64,000 nucleotides of DNA from Rhizobium sp. BG4 (GCF_016864575.1 NZ_CP044126.1:1377501-1441500); one strand, 5' to 3'; counted from the first letter of the stretch, positions 55,628 to 64,000 are shown. Numbers and translations: made by a program. The notes: generated by a model not told the origin, from the letters alone.

Positions 55628-56515
55628 TCAGGGCGTCGATGCGTTCGTCGCGCTCGCGCCGTCTCCATCCACGAAGTCTTCGACCGCTTTGATATACTGG
55701 TCCGGGTCCTGGTAGATCGCCAGATGGCTGACATCCTTGAGGATGACGAGTTTGGCGCCCGGGATGGCCGAGGCGATGTAGCGGGAATGCTCCGGCAGGA
55801 TGAACTCGTCATGATCGCCGACGACGATCTCGGTTGGCACCGTGATCTTGCCGAGGTCGGCGGCCGTGTAATTGGGCTCGGTGGCCCAGAGCTTCTGGAT
55901 CGCCGCCTTGAAATTCGAGAAGTCGTCCGGCGTGGGCGACAGGCGCTTGTATTCCGTTTCGTCGCGCGCGCCGGCGGCGGTCAGCGCCGTCATGTCGGGG
56001 TCGTCGTTCAGGCCGTCGGGCGTGACATTGGCCGCGTGGGCGAAGAGTTTCGCCAGATGATCCGGGTGGTTCATGGCGATGTCGAGGCCGATGATCGCGC
56101 CGTCGCTCCATCCCACCAGCGAGACCTTCGGCTCCTTCAGCTTGTCGAGCAAGGCCACATAGTCCTCGGCCATCATATGATAGGTATAGGGCGCATCGGT
56201 GCGCGTCGAACGCCCGTGGCCTCTGCTGTCGGCGACGATGACTTCATGATGCTCAGAAAGCCGCGGCACTTCGAAGCCCCAGACATCCCCGGTTCCCATG
56301 CCGCCATGCACAAGAAGGATCGGATTGCCCCGGCCTTTGCCATAGATCGCATAATACATGCGAATGCCGTTCACATCCGCCAGGCCGCTCTCGTCGGCGA
56401 CGGGCATCGGCGGAGGAGGGGTGAAGACCTGCCACTTTTCGGCAGCATGTGTCCCCTGCACCGATGCAAGATGCATCAAAACGGCTGCTAATTTTGACAA
56501 TGCGTGTCGAAGCAT
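55628..56515 (-). CDS. Exported alpha/beta hydrolase
   Basis: The protein of about 295 residues has a signal-like N-terminus (MLRHALSKLAAVLMHLASVQGTHA), oxyanion segment PILLVHGGMGTGDVW, nucleophile elbow VSLVGWSDGAIIG (GxSxG), acid region VVGDHDEFILP and catalytic His in LKDVSHLAIYQDP. The triad is complete, unlike that of the protein at 38930. It could be an esterase or lactonase in the periplasm. A start at 56530 is also possible. It is divergent from a LysR gene that may control it. Confidence 0.88.
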   Translation of the reverse strand: MLRHALSKLAAVLMHLASVQGTHAAEKWQVFTPPPPMPVADESGLADVNGIRMYYAIYGKGRGNPILLVHGGMGTGDVWGFEVPRLSEHHEVIVADSRGHGRSTRTDAPYTYHMMAEDYVALLDKLKEPKVSLVGWSDGAIIGLDIAMNHPDHLAKLFAHAANVTPDGLNDDPDMTALTAAGARDETEYKRLSPTPDDFSNFKAAIQKLWATEPNYTAADLGKITVPTEIVVGDHDEFILPEHSRYIASAIPGAKLVILKDVSHLAIYQDPDQYIKAVEDFVDGDGASATNASTP

Positions 56516-56678
56516 GACAGGTATCCGCAAAAGCGAGGTTTTTATTAACCTACTGCAATCTCCATGCCACGGGCGAGCCCCCGCCGCATCACCTATCGCT
56601 GATGACTAAGACATTCCGATGCGCTACCGGAGTGCCGTTCTAGGAAACGTCGCATCGGGCGACGCACAGGAGGCAGCA

Positions 56679-57575
56679 ATGCCGGCAAACGACCTGAACG
56701 ACATCCGGTATTTCACCGCTGTCGTCGCACATGGCGGCTACGCGGCGGCAAGCCGCAATCTCGGTATTCCGCGCTCGAAGCTCAGCGTCCGGGTTCAGAA
56801 GCTCGAGGACGAGCTGAGCACCCGCCTGATCGAGCGATCGACGCGCAATTTTCGTGTCACCGAGATCGGAAGAGACTTCTACGAACGCTGCGTGGCAATC
56901 CTTCAGGCCGCCGAGGATGCGCGAAATGCGGTGATCAGCGCGCAGGAGCGCCCGAGGGGTCTGATCCGGCTCGGATGCCCGATGCCTTTCGTCGATCTCG
57001 TCGTGACCCGCACCATCCAGAATTTTCTGAGCCGCTATCCCGAGGTCTCTGTCCAGGTCGTCGGTGTCGAGCACAACAGTGACCTGGTCGGCGAAGGCAT
57101 CGATCTCGAAATCCGCTCAAGCCGTGAACGCGAAACGCAGTCGAGCGTCGTCATGCGGCGGCTGGCCAAGGCGTCGTCGGTCCTGGTCGCAAGCCCGGCC
57201 TTTATCGAGGAGGCGGGCGCGATCACCTCGATCGCGCAGCTCGAAGACCTTCCGCTGCTGACGGCGACGAGCCTCTACGACGAAGATACCTGGCAGATGA
57301 CCGGCCCGAACAAGGAGGTCGCGATCGTCAAGAAGCGGGCGCGTCTCGCCTGCCGCAGCATTCCGGCCGTGCTCGCCGCGCTGCGCTCGGGTCTCGGCAT
57401 CGCCATGCTGCCGGAGATAACCTGCCGTGACGATCTGGCGGCCGGCCGTCTTGTCCGCATCCTGCCGGACTGGAGCCCGGCGGATGAGGAAGTCTATCTC
57501 GCCTTTGCAACGCGCAAGGGCAACTCTCCCGCGGTTCGCGCGCTCATCGACTTCTTCGTCGAGAATGCCGAATAG
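56679..57575 (+). CDS. LysR-family transcriptional regulator
   Basis: The 298-residue protein has the HTH NDIRYFTAVVAHGGYAAASRNLGIPRSKLSVRVQKLEDELSTRLIER at about 6-53 and an effector domain. The perfect AGGAGG at 56668-56673 fixes ATG 56679. It is divergent from the exported hydrolase gene (164-base gap). No clear dyad was seen in the gap. Confidence 0.92.
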   Translation: MPANDLNDIRYFTAVVAHGGYAAASRNLGIPRSKLSVRVQKLEDELSTRLIERSTRNFRVTEIGRDFYERCVAILQAAEDARNAVISAQERPRGLIRLGCPMPFVDLVVTRTIQNFLSRYPEVSVQVVGVEHNSDLVGEGIDLEIRSSRERETQSSVVMRRLAKASSVLVASPAFIEEAGAITSIAQLEDLPLLTATSLYDEDTWQMTGPNKEVAIVKKRARLACRSIPAVLAALRSGLGIAMLPEITCRDDLAAGRLVRILPDWSPADEEVYLAFATRKGNSPAVRALIDFFVENAE

Positions 57576-57720
57576 GGAACACCCGGCTTCAGGCTTAAGC
57601 CGAAGGACCAAGGTGATATTGCCGGCATTTGGATAGATAGTGACAGTGCAATGCGTGGCGCTTCCGCCTGGCGCGGAGCGCTCCGGCGCCTTGAGTGCAG
57701 CGTTTGGTGGCGAGTACCCG

Positions 57721-57918
57721 ATGACATCAGAGCCCAGTGGTATCAAGGATCACATCCTGAAAACGATCGACACGATGGAGACCCTCGGGTCATCACAGGA
57801 TTTCGGTGTCCGCAGGAAATTCAACAGGATGATCGGCGATCAATATGAGGCGCTGATCGCGCTCAGCGCCTCCGAACTGCGCGAGATGGCCGGCGATCCC
57901 TCGCCGGATGATTTGTGA
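57721..57918 (+). CDS. Small hypothetical protein, 65 residues
   Basis: The frame MTSEPSGIKDHILKTIDTMETLGSSQDFGVRRKFNRMIGDQYEALIALSASELREMAGDPSPDDL looks like a real soluble helical protein. GGCGAG lies just upstream of ATG 57721. It ends eight bases before a tiny membrane protein gene. Family unknown. Confidence 0.55.
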   Translation: MTSEPSGIKDHILKTIDTMETLGSSQDFGVRRKFNRMIGDQYEALIALSASELREMAGDPSPDDL

Positions 57919-57926
57919 GGCATGTC

Positions 57927-58040
57927 ATGAGACGGCTCATCGTATCGGAAGCCCTGACGACCCTGATCGTGCTGACGCTGCTCATCGGCTTCGTGCTCTA
58001 CGACCATTCCGAGCCCGGCGGCTTCCTGTCGATCCGGTGA
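57927..58040 (+). CDS. Single-span membrane microprotein, 37 residues
   Basis: The frame reads MRRLIVSEALTTLIVLTLLI followed by GFVLYDHSEPGGFLSIR. There is a basic N-terminus and one hydrophobic span (about 8-24). TGAGGC overlapping the previous stop is a suitable ribosome site, and a strong terminator follows. The tight context and typical topology favour a real microprotein; function is unknown. Confidence 0.5.
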   Translation: MRRLIVSEALTTLIVLTLLIGFVLYDHSEPGGFLSIR

Positions 58041-58045
58041 AAGCA

Positions 58046-58077
58046 AAAACGGCCCGGCAAAGCCGGACCGTTTCTTT
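58046..58077. terminator. Bidirectional terminator between microprotein and metQ
   Basis: AACGGCCCGGC pairs with GCCGGACCGTT (one mismatch) across an AAA loop. T-rich bases follow on the + strand and a TTTTT run on the minus strand, so it can end both the + transcript and the minus-strand metNIQ transcript, whose stop codon is at 58101. Confidence 0.8.
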
Positions 58078-58100
58078 ATCTTCAGCAGACGAAGCAGGTC

Positions 58101-58877
58101 TTACCAGGACGCGATCAGCGCACCCTTGAACTGTTCGTTGATGAACTTGCGGATGCTTTCGTCGTGGTAGGATTCGACGAGCGTCTTGGCCCAGGGTGCG
58201 TCCTTGTCGGCTGCGCGCACGACGATCACGTTGGCGTAGGGCGACTTCTCGCCTTCGATGGCGATCGCGTCGGTCTTCGGGTGCAGGCCGGCTTCCATCG
58301 CGTAGTTGGTGTTGATGACGGCAGCGTCGACGTCATCGAGCGAGCGCGGCAGCTGGGCGGCGTCGATTTCGGCGAAGTCGATCTTCTTCGGGTTCTCGAC
58401 GATATCGGCAACAGTGACCTTGATGCCCGGGTTTTCCTTGAACTTGATCAGGCCCTTGCTGGCGAGAACCAGAAGCGCGCGGCCGCCGTTGGTCGGGTCG
58501 TTCGGGATGGCGACGGTGGCGCCTTCCTTCAGTTCGTCGAGGCTCTTCACCTTCTTGGAATAGACGCCCATCGGGGTTGTGATCGTCGTGCCGATGCTGA
58601 CGAGATCGAACTTGCGGTCGGCGATCTGGTTGTCGAGATAGGGCTGGTGCTGGAACGAGTTGGCCTGGATGTCGCCATCGGCAAGCGCTTGGTTCGGGAC
58701 GACATAGTCGGAGAATTCGACGATCTCGATGTTGAGGCCCTTGGTCTTGGCGACTTCGGCGACCTTTTCCATGATCTGGGCGTGCTCGCCCGGCGTCACG
58801 CCGACCTTGATGTCTTCGGCAAGTGCCGAACCGGCGGCAAAGGCCGCGATCGCAGCTGCGATGATGAACTTCTTCAT
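58101..58877 (-). CDS. metQ: Methionine ABC transporter binding protein MetQ
   Basis: The 258-residue NlpA/MetQ protein has a signal peptide ending GSALA-E, then IKVGVTPGEHAQIMEKVAEVAKTKGLNIEIVEFSDYVVPNQALADGDIQANSFQHQPYL, the family's most conserved region. The cleavage site lacks a lipobox Cys, so it is probably a soluble periplasmic protein here. It is last in the minus-strand order metN-metI-metQ. Confidence 0.93.
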   Translation of the reverse strand: MKKFIIAAAIAAFAAGSALAEDIKVGVTPGEHAQIMEKVAEVAKTKGLNIEIVEFSDYVVPNQALADGDIQANSFQHQPYLDNQIADRKFDLVSIGTTITTPMGVYSKKVKSLDELKEGATVAIPNDPTNGGRALLVLASKGLIKFKENPGIKVTVADIVENPKKIDFAEIDAAQLPRSLDDVDAAVINTNYAMEAGLHPKTDAIAIEGEKSPYANVIVVRAADKDAPWAKTLVESYHDESIRKFINEQFKGALIASW

Positions 58878-58918
58878 GGATGTCTCCTTGGTACGTTTAT
58901 AGAGTATGCGAATTTGGA

Positions 58919-59587
58919 TCAGTTCTTGCGGTTGCGCTTGTCGAAGCGCCGGGCGAGGCCGTCGCCGGCGCTCTGCACCACCTGCACCAGCACGATCAGC
59001 ACGACGACGACGATCACCATCATCTCGGGATTGAAGCGCTGATAGCCGAAGCGGATACCGAGGTCTCCAAGCCCGCCGCCGCCGACGGCGCCGACCATGG
59101 CGGAGTAGCCGATCAGGCTGACGATGGTCATCGTCAGCGCCATCAGGATGCTGGGTCGCGCTTCCGCAAGCAGCACCTTGAAGACGATCTGGAACGGTGT
59201 CGCGCCCATGGCGCGTGCGGCTTCGATCAGGCCCTTGTCGATCTCGCGGATCGCGGATTCGACCAGACGCGCGAAGAACGGAATGGTGGCGATGGTCAGC
59301 GGCACGATCGCCGCCCAGGTGCCGATCGAGGTGCCAGTGAGCAGCCGCGTCAGCGGCACGATGGCGACGACGAGGATGATGAAGGGCGTCGAGCGCGCCG
59401 CGTTGACGATAAGGCCAAGCACGCGGTTGGTCGCCGGCGCCGGGAACAGTTCGCCCTTGCCCGATGTGGCCAGGAAAACGCCGATCGGCAGGCCGATGAT
59501 CGAGCCGACGATGCCTGCGACGAAGACCATCTGCAGGGTCTGCATCAGCGCCTTGGAGAGCAGGCTGAAGATCATATCAGGCGACAT
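58919..59587 (-). CDS. metI: Methionine ABC transporter permease MetI
   Basis: The 222-residue inner-membrane permease has five or six spans and the conserved LIEAARAMGATPFQIVFKVLLAEARPSIL coupling loop, with GYSAMVGAVGGGGLGDLGIRFGYQRF typical of MetI. The start MSPDMIF at 59587 overlaps the metN stop by 11 bases, indicating coupling. A longer frame to 59650 is not needed. Confidence 0.93.
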   Translation of the reverse strand: MSPDMIFSLLSKALMQTLQMVFVAGIVGSIIGLPIGVFLATSGKGELFPAPATNRVLGLIVNAARSTPFIILVVAIVPLTRLLTGTSIGTWAAIVPLTIATIPFFARLVESAIREIDKGLIEAARAMGATPFQIVFKVLLAEARPSILMALTMTIVSLIGYSAMVGAVGGGGLGDLGIRFGYQRFNPEMMVIVVVVLIVLVQVVQSAGDGLARRFDKRNRKN

Positions 59588-60704
59588 AGCCGAGCACCTC
59601 CGTCTTGAGGCCCGTTTCAGTATAGAACCTGTTGGCGCGCGCGACGACATCCGGATTAGCCGAATAGGAAACGACCAGCGAGCCGAAGGGCTCGCCGGAG
59701 ATTTCCTCGATCGCTCCCGCGAGAATATTGACGTCGGAGCCGAGCTCGGCGACCAGCCTGCCGGTCAGCGGCTTGAAGGCGGTGTCGCCGAAGAAGACGA
59801 GGCGCACCAGCACCCGGTCGCCCGCCGAAGGCTGCGGCTTGATCGTCGAGCGCAGCCATTGCGGCAGCTTCAGCGCCGAAGCGAGCAGCGTGCGCGTCGT
59901 CTCGTGCTGCGGGCTGGTATAGACGTCGAAAGTGCGGCCCGACTCGACGATCCGCCCGGCATCGATGACGGCCACATGGCTGGCGATGGTCTTCACCACT
60001 TCCATCTCATGGGTGATCAGCAGAACGGTCAGGCCGAGATCGGCATTGATCCGCTTCAGGAGCTCGAGGATCGACTGCGTCGTTTCCGGATCGAGCGCCG
60101 AGGTCGCCTCGTCCGAGAGCAGCAGCTTCGGATCGGTGGCCAGCGCGCGGGCGATGCCGACGCGCTGCTTCTGGCCGCCCGAAAGTTCCGAGGGGTAGCT
60201 GCCTGCCTTGTCGCCGAGGCCGACGAGATCGAGCAGCGGGCCGACCTTGGCGCGGATCGCCTGCTTGTCGACGCCTGCGATCTCCAACGGCAGGGCCACA
60301 TTGTCGAAGGCGGTGCGCGAAGAGAGAAGGTTGAAATGCTGGAAGATCATGCCGATCTGGCGGCGGAGCCCCCGCAGGCCATCTTCGCCGAGTGCCCCGA
60401 CATCGACGCCATCGACAAGCACCTTGCCGGATGTCGCGGTCTCCAGGCCGTTGACCATGCGGATCAACGTCGACTTGCCGGCGCCCGACCGGCCGATGAT
60501 GCCGGTGATGGCGCCGCGCGCGACGGTGAGATCGACATGTTCGACAGCGGTGAACCCGCCTTCGCCTGCCGGTCCGTAGCGCTTTCCGGCGCCTTCGAAG
60601 GCGACCATCGGCACCGGATGATCTGTGCCTGCAAAATTGCCCTGGGAACGATCGGTTGATGCGGCGCCGGCAGCCAGTTCGTGGCCCGCGTGCTCAGTTG
60701 TCAT
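59577..60704 (-). CDS. metN: Methionine ABC transporter ATPase MetN
   Basis: The 375-residue ATPase has Walker A GRSGAGKST at about 71-79, signature LSGGQKQR, Walker B LLLSDEATSALDP and a C-terminal NIL/ACT-like sensory domain (LVRLVFFGDTAFKPLTGRLVAELGSDVNILAGAIEEI). The N-terminus has about 32 extra residues before the usual start. The ATG at 60704 is used; a TTG nine codons upstream overlaps the leader hairpin region. It drives methionine uptake and is probably inhibited by internal methionine through the NIL domain. Confidence 0.93.
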   Translation of the reverse strand: MTTEHAGHELAAGAASTDRSQGNFAGTDHPVPMVAFEGAGKRYGPAGEGGFTAVEHVDLTVARGAITGIIGRSGAGKSTLIRMVNGLETATSGKVLVDGVDVGALGEDGLRGLRRQIGMIFQHFNLLSSRTAFDNVALPLEIAGVDKQAIRAKVGPLLDLVGLGDKAGSYPSELSGGQKQRVGIARALATDPKLLLSDEATSALDPETTQSILELLKRINADLGLTVLLITHEMEVVKTIASHVAVIDAGRIVESGRTFDVYTSPQHETTRTLLASALKLPQWLRSTIKPQPSAGDRVLVRLVFFGDTAFKPLTGRLVAELGSDVNILAGAIEEISGEPFGSLVVSYSANPDVVARANRFYTETGLKTEVLGYVA

Positions 60705-61016
60705 GCTATGCTCTCGGAGGTTGGTCTTCAAAAACTCGCGGTTCTATAACCGCTCATGCGCACATTAGCCAATCAGGCTGCACATTCGAAGACAATCACG
60801 GTTCCGGCGCATGACAACAGGCTTTCAGTGTAGGCGGCTGGAGAGGCAAGGCGCCTCTCTTCAATGAGGGGACTTATGCCGCGCCGGGGCGGCGCTGAAC
60901 AGGGATGAAATTTCACGAGGGCGGCAAAGCAGGAAAAATATTCCCGCCTTGTGATGAGTGGGCGGCCTGTGCCAAACCCAGCGAGAAGTCCGTTTTAAAG
61001 AGAGAAGGGTGGTTTG
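60705..61016. promoter_or_regulatory. metN leader and divergent control region
   Basis: No gene is seen in these 310 bases. On the minus strand a GCGGTT/AACCGC hairpin (60738-60753) is followed by GAGTTTTTG (A run at 60730-60734 on the + strand), 26 bases before the metN start, like a small attenuator. A second hairpin GAGAGGC/GCCTCTC lies at 60841-60859. I do not see the conserved core of a known SAM riboswitch. The right end holds the promoter of the RidA gene, preceded by AGAAGG. Confidence 0.45.
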
Positions 61017-61364
61017 ATGATCGAAAGAATTGGCTTGGCAGCGCGCTGGAGCGACGCGGTGGTTGTCGGAAATCTGATTTTCCTCGCGGGCCATACGGCG
61101 GAGGAAACCCGTGGCCAGTCGGTAAAGGTGCAGACCGCCGAGGTACTCGCCAGCATGGACGACACGCTGGCGCAGGCGGGCGTCACCAAGAACAATCTCG
61201 TCAGCGTCACAATCTATCTCGCCGACATTGCGGGCTTCGACGAGATGAATGAAGCCTGGGATGTCTGGGTTGCGGAAGGCCATGCGCCGGCGCGCGCAAC
61301 CGTCGAGGCACGGCTTGCCCATCCGGATATGCTCGTCGAAATGACCGCGATCGCTGCCAAGTAA
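61017..61364 (+). CDS. RidA/YjgF-family protein
   Basis: The 115-residue protein shows DAVVVGNLIFLAGHTAEE at the N-terminus, TIYLADIAGFDEMNEAWDVW and HAPARATVEARLAHPDMLVEMTAIA; the Arg in PARATVE is the key imine-binding residue. RidA relatives hydrolyse reactive imines/enamines from amino-acid metabolism. ATG 61017 is chosen; an in-frame TTG lies directly before it. It lies upstream of tauABC; a link with taurine nitrogen or sulfur use is possible but the gap of 198 bases suggests a separate promoter. Confidence 0.9.
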   Translation: MIERIGLAARWSDAVVVGNLIFLAGHTAEETRGQSVKVQTAEVLASMDDTLAQAGVTKNNLVSVTIYLADIAGFDEMNEAWDVWVAEGHAPARATVEARLAHPDMLVEMTAIAAK

Positions 61365-61473
61365 TCGGTGCCGGAGCGCCCGTGAAGCGCTCCGGCAGGC
61401 CGCCGTGCCGCAATGTCAGCGCTAAGCTTGTCGCTTTTCCGGAATGACTCTTTTCCGAAGGTCACCTGTTTTT

Positions 61474-61507
61474 AGAAAATATAATCTATAATATAAATAG
61501 ACATTAT
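61474..61507 (+). promoter_or_regulatory. AT-rich box upstream of tauA
   Basis: A 34-base AT-rich segment ending with TAGACATTAT (61498-61507) lies 55 bases before the tauA start. The core TAGAyAwTAT recurs before the LLM genes at 2680 and 15068, which suggests shared control of sulfur genes. Confidence 0.4.
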
Positions 61508-61562
61508 GGAAATCTCATTGGGACGTCACCGCAGGGGCTGACGAAAACATTGAGGTGACACC

Positions 61563-62570
61563 ATGGGTATCAAGACATTGCTCGGGACGATCGGTCTCGT
61601 TGCGTCATTCATCACTGCCGCACATGCTGATGAAGCAAAGAAGGTCGTTATCGCCTATCAGACCGGCGCCGTGCCCTATCTGGTCGGCATTGCAAACGGC
61701 GATCTTGCCAAGCAGACCGGCTGGGATATCGAATTCCGCCGCTTCAATTCCGGCGCCGATATCTTCGCGGCGATCGCCTCCGGCGACGTGCAGCTCGGCG
61801 ATGTCGGTTCGAGCCCCTATGCGGCTTCGGTCAGCAAGGATCTCGACGTCAAGGGCATCTACATCACGGCCGGTGCAGGCGACAGCGAAGCGCTGGTTGT
61901 ACGCCCCGATATCAAGTCCGCCGCCGATCTGAAGGGCAAGAAGTTCTCGGCCGCGCCCGTTTCCACCGATCACTACCAGCTTCTTGCCTATCTGAAGCAG
62001 GAAGGTCTCACCGAAAAGGACGCGCAGGTCATCGCCATGCCGCAGCCGCAGATCGTTGCCGCCTGGAAGCGCGGTGATATCGACGGTGCCTTTGTCTGGG
62101 ATCCGGCGCTGAGCGAACTGAAGAAGGACGGCAAGGTTCTGGTGACCTCGGGTGAAGTTTCGAAACGCGGCGCGCCCGTTTTCAGCGCGCTCGTGGTAAC
62201 CGGGGACTTCGCTAAAAAGAATGCAGAGTTCCTGACGAAATATGTCGGCCTGATCGACAAGTACTATGTCGATTTCGCCAAGAACCCGAACAACTGGACT
62301 GCGTCCTCCGACAACATCAAGGCGATTGCCAAGTTGCAGGGCGGCACGCCCGAGGAAAATGCCGGCTGGCTGAACACGACTGTCGTCGTTCCCCTTCAGG
62401 AGCAAGTGACGGCCGCCTGGCTCGGCGAAGGCGACAAGGGCAGCGTTGCCAAGACCCTGAAGGACACTGCTGGGTTCCTGAAGGAGCAGAAGAAGATCAC
62501 TGCGGTCAAGGACAGCTACGCGAGCTTCGTCGATCCGCAGTTTGCTGCCGCAGCCCTCGCTTCGAACTGA
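61563..62570 (+). CDS. tauA: Taurine ABC transporter substrate-binding protein TauA
   Basis: The 335-residue binder has a signal peptide ending ITAAHA-D (residue 22). The mature part has VVIAYQTGAVPYLVGIANGDLAKQTGWDIEFRRFNSGADIFAAIASGDVQLGDVGSSP and FVWDPALSELKKDGKVLVTSGE, the pattern of TauA. GAGGTGA precedes ATG 61563. It heads tauABC. Taurine or related small sulfonates are the expected ligand. Confidence 0.93.
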   Translation: MGIKTLLGTIGLVASFITAAHADEAKKVVIAYQTGAVPYLVGIANGDLAKQTGWDIEFRRFNSGADIFAAIASGDVQLGDVGSSPYAASVSKDLDVKGIYITAGAGDSEALVVRPDIKSAADLKGKKFSAAPVSTDHYQLLAYLKQEGLTEKDAQVIAMPQPQIVAAWKRGDIDGAFVWDPALSELKKDGKVLVTSGEVSKRGAPVFSALVVTGDFAKKNAEFLTKYVGLIDKYYVDFAKNPNNWTASSDNIKAIAKLQGGTPEENAGWLNTTVVVPLQEQVTAAWLGEGDKGSVAKTLKDTAGFLKEQKKITAVKDSYASFVDPQFAAAALASN

Positions 62571-62580
62571 ACGTCTGACG

Positions 62581-62608
62581 AAATGGCGGCCCGACCCGGC
62601 CGCCATTT
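62581..62608 (+). other. Intercistronic hairpin after tauA
   Basis: Perfect eleven-base arms AAATGGCGGCC and GGCCGCCATTT enclose a six-base loop, ten bases after the tauA stop. It is likely to protect the tauA message or to reduce tauBC expression. Confidence 0.7.
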
Positions 62609-62629
62609 CACATTTACGGAAGACACGAC

Positions 62630-63418
62630 ATGCTTGAAGTCCGACACGCCACCGTGAAATTCGATGCCGCCGACGGAAGCTCCGTCCATGCGCTCGACAA
62701 CGTCTCCTTCGACATCCCGCCAGCCTCGATCGTCGTCGCGCTCGGTGCCTCGGGCTGCGGAAAATCGACCTTGCTGAATGCCATCGCCGGCTTCCAGCCG
62801 TTGACCGAAGGTGAGATCTTGATCGACGGCGTGGCGGTTTCGCGGCCGGGCGGTGATCGCGGTGTCGTCTTCCAGAAGGATACGCTGCTTCCCTGGTCGA
62901 GCGTTCTCGACAATGTCGCGCTCGGCTTGCGTTATCAGGGCGTAGGTAAAAGAGAACGGCACCAGAAGGCGCGCGAGCTCCTGAAGCTTGTCGGGCTTTC
63001 CGATTTCGAGAACAAGCCTCCCTATGAACTCTCCGGCGGCATGCGCCAGCGCGTCGGCATCGCCCGCGCCTTGGCGACGGATCCCAAAGTGCTGCTGATG
63101 GACGAGCCATTCGGCGCCCTCGACAGCCTGACGCGCGAAACCATGCAGCAGCTGCTCGCCTCGGTCTGGGCCGAGACGAAGAAGCAGGTGTTCTTCATCA
63201 CTCACTCGATCGAGGAGGCGCTGACGCTCGGCACCCATATCCTCGTCATGTCGCCGCGACCGGGCAGGGTGGTTGCACGATACGAGGCGGATTTCGTGCG
63301 GGAATTCGCGCGCACGGGGGAAATCGGGCCGATCCTGGCAAATCCGGATTTCGTCGCTCTCAGAGAAGAGATCCGCTCGATCATTCACAAGCCCGCGCAT
63401 GACCGCCGGGCCGCCTGA
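62630..63418 (+). CDS. tauB: Taurine ABC transporter ATPase TauB
   Basis: The 262-residue ATPase has Walker A GASGCGKST at 39-47, signature LSGGMRQR, Walker B VLLMDEPFGALD and switch His in FFITHSIEEALTLGTH. VMSPRPGRVVARYEADF shows the normal family ending; compare the broken one in the ATPase at 16428. It supplies energy for taurine import. Confidence 0.93.
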   Translation: MLEVRHATVKFDAADGSSVHALDNVSFDIPPASIVVALGASGCGKSTLLNAIAGFQPLTEGEILIDGVAVSRPGGDRGVVFQKDTLLPWSSVLDNVALGLRYQGVGKRERHQKARELLKLVGLSDFENKPPYELSGGMRQRVGIARALATDPKVLLMDEPFGALDSLTRETMQQLLASVWAETKKQVFFITHSIEEALTLGTHILVMSPRPGRVVARYEADFVREFARTGEIGPILANPDFVALREEIRSIIHKPAHDRRAA

Positions 63419-63445
63419 CGCGGCACACAAAGCAAGGATTCGACT

Positions 63446-64000
63446 ATGAGCGTATTGGCAGAACCAGCCACGGCAGCCCGCGCGGCCTCGCCCGAGCGCA
63501 GGCCACGCGTCCGCAAACCGGCGACGGGCACCTTCGCGATCAGTGCCGCGACCCTAGTGGCGCTCCTCTTAGGATGGGTGATCGCGACGCGGTACCATCT
63601 CGCCTCCCCACTCTTCCTTCCCTCACCGGGTGACGTACTCGTCCAGTTTCAGGTGATCGCCGCTGACGGATATGCCAACGGGACGCTCACCGAACATATT
63701 CTGGCGAGCCTAGGGCGCATCAGCGTGGCGCTCGCCTTCGGCATCGGTCTCGGCGTGCCGATCGGCCTGATCATGGGGCTGAATCGCTGGGCGAAGGGTG
63801 TGCTGAGCGTGCCGATCGACATCTACTGGGGTCTGCCGCCGCTTGCCTATCTGCCGCTGCTGATCATCTGGCTCGGCATCGGTGAATCCTCGAAAATCTT
63901 GCTCCTCAGCCTCTCTGCGTTCGCACCGATCTGCTATGCGGCGCAAGCCGGTGTCCGCTCTGTGCCGCAGGAGCGCATCAATGCCGCCCAGTCGCTGGGC
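63446..64000 (+). CDS. tauC: Taurine ABC transporter permease TauC (runs off the window end)
   Basis: The frame opens at ATG 63446, 27 bases after tauB, and is still open at 64000. The 185 visible residues include TFAISAATLVALLLGWVIATRYHLASPLFLPSPGDVLVQF, ILASLGRISVALAFGIGLGVPIGLIMGLN and WGLPPLAYLPLLIIWLGIGESSKILLL, as in TauC/SsuC, and end inside the coupling loop (SVPQERINAAQSLG). A tauD dioxygenase might follow outside the window. Confidence 0.92.
   Translation, partial: MSVLAEPATAARAASPERRPRVRKPATGTFAISAATLVALLLGWVIATRYHLASPLFLPSPGDVLVQFQVIAADGYANGTLTEHILASLGRISVALAFGIGLGVPIGLIMGLNRWAKGVLSVPIDIYWGLPPLAYLPLLIIWLGIGESSKILLLSLSAFAPICYAAQAGVRSVPQERINAAQSLG

Noticed and set aside
60705..61013. 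SAM riboswitch upstream of metN
   Set aside because: I looked for the conserved cores of known SAM riboswitches in the minus-strand leader and did not recognise any; only simple hairpins are visible.

Overview
The window looks like chromosomal DNA of a fast-growing rhizobium (Rhizobium/Agrobacterium group, Alphaproteobacteria). The GC-rich codon use, the 23S-5S-tRNA-fMet order, FlaF and DUF1217 flagellar proteins, and the many ABC uptake systems and LysR/ROK/IclR/Lrp regulators all fit. No plasmid, phage or insertion-sequence gene was seen.

Layout. 1-2330: 3' part of a 23S rRNA gene, 5S rRNA, small hairpins, tRNA-fMet and a decayed second copy of the 3' half of that tRNA. 2680-12331: one long + strand run with two luciferase-like monooxygenases (LLM), an M20 amidohydrolase, a GNAT acetyltransferase, a fused amino-acid ABC permease-ATPase, two paralogous binding proteins, a third LLM enzyme and a GST-kappa-like protein. 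12440-14895 (-): Lrp regulator, SsuD-like LLM enzyme, nitroreductase. 15068-19987 (+): fifth LLM enzyme with a complete sulfonate-type ABC transporter. 20090-24294: LysR remnant, LysR gene, and a peptide ABC operon cut off inside its first permease and joined tail to tail to a cut-off arylsulfatase gene. 24687-33083: membrane protein, ROK regulator, ABC operon with a phosphodiesterase and an inositol-monophosphatase-like enzyme, Nudix gene. 33503-40661: second ABC operon with an enolase-superfamily enzyme, an alpha/beta-hydrolase-like protein and IclR. 40671-48431: large DUF1217 repeat protein, TetR, and an flgE-flgK-flgL-flaF operon. 48666-57918: DUF6502/DUF5666 pair, ArsR, aldo/keto reductase, lipoprotein, MFS/LysR pair, hydrolase/LysR pair. 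58101-64000: metNIQ, RidA and tauABC (tauC runs off the end).

How it works together. Sulfur scavenging dominates. The set at 2680-10649 (LLM + GNAT + M20 + amino-acid ABC) matches in parts list the Bacillus subtilis yxe and ytm operons, which salvage cysteine from S-modified cysteines by N-acetylation, flavin-dependent S-C cleavage and deacetylation. Next to it lie sulfonate uptake and desulfonation genes; farther on are taurine uptake, methionine uptake and a broken arylsulfatase.

Two cautions. Four genes (starting at 16428, 21698, 34705 and 39814) are each broken by the apparent loss of one base in a homopolymer, which looks like sequencing error rather than decay. The join near 23770-23785 is either a real rearrangement or a misassembly.
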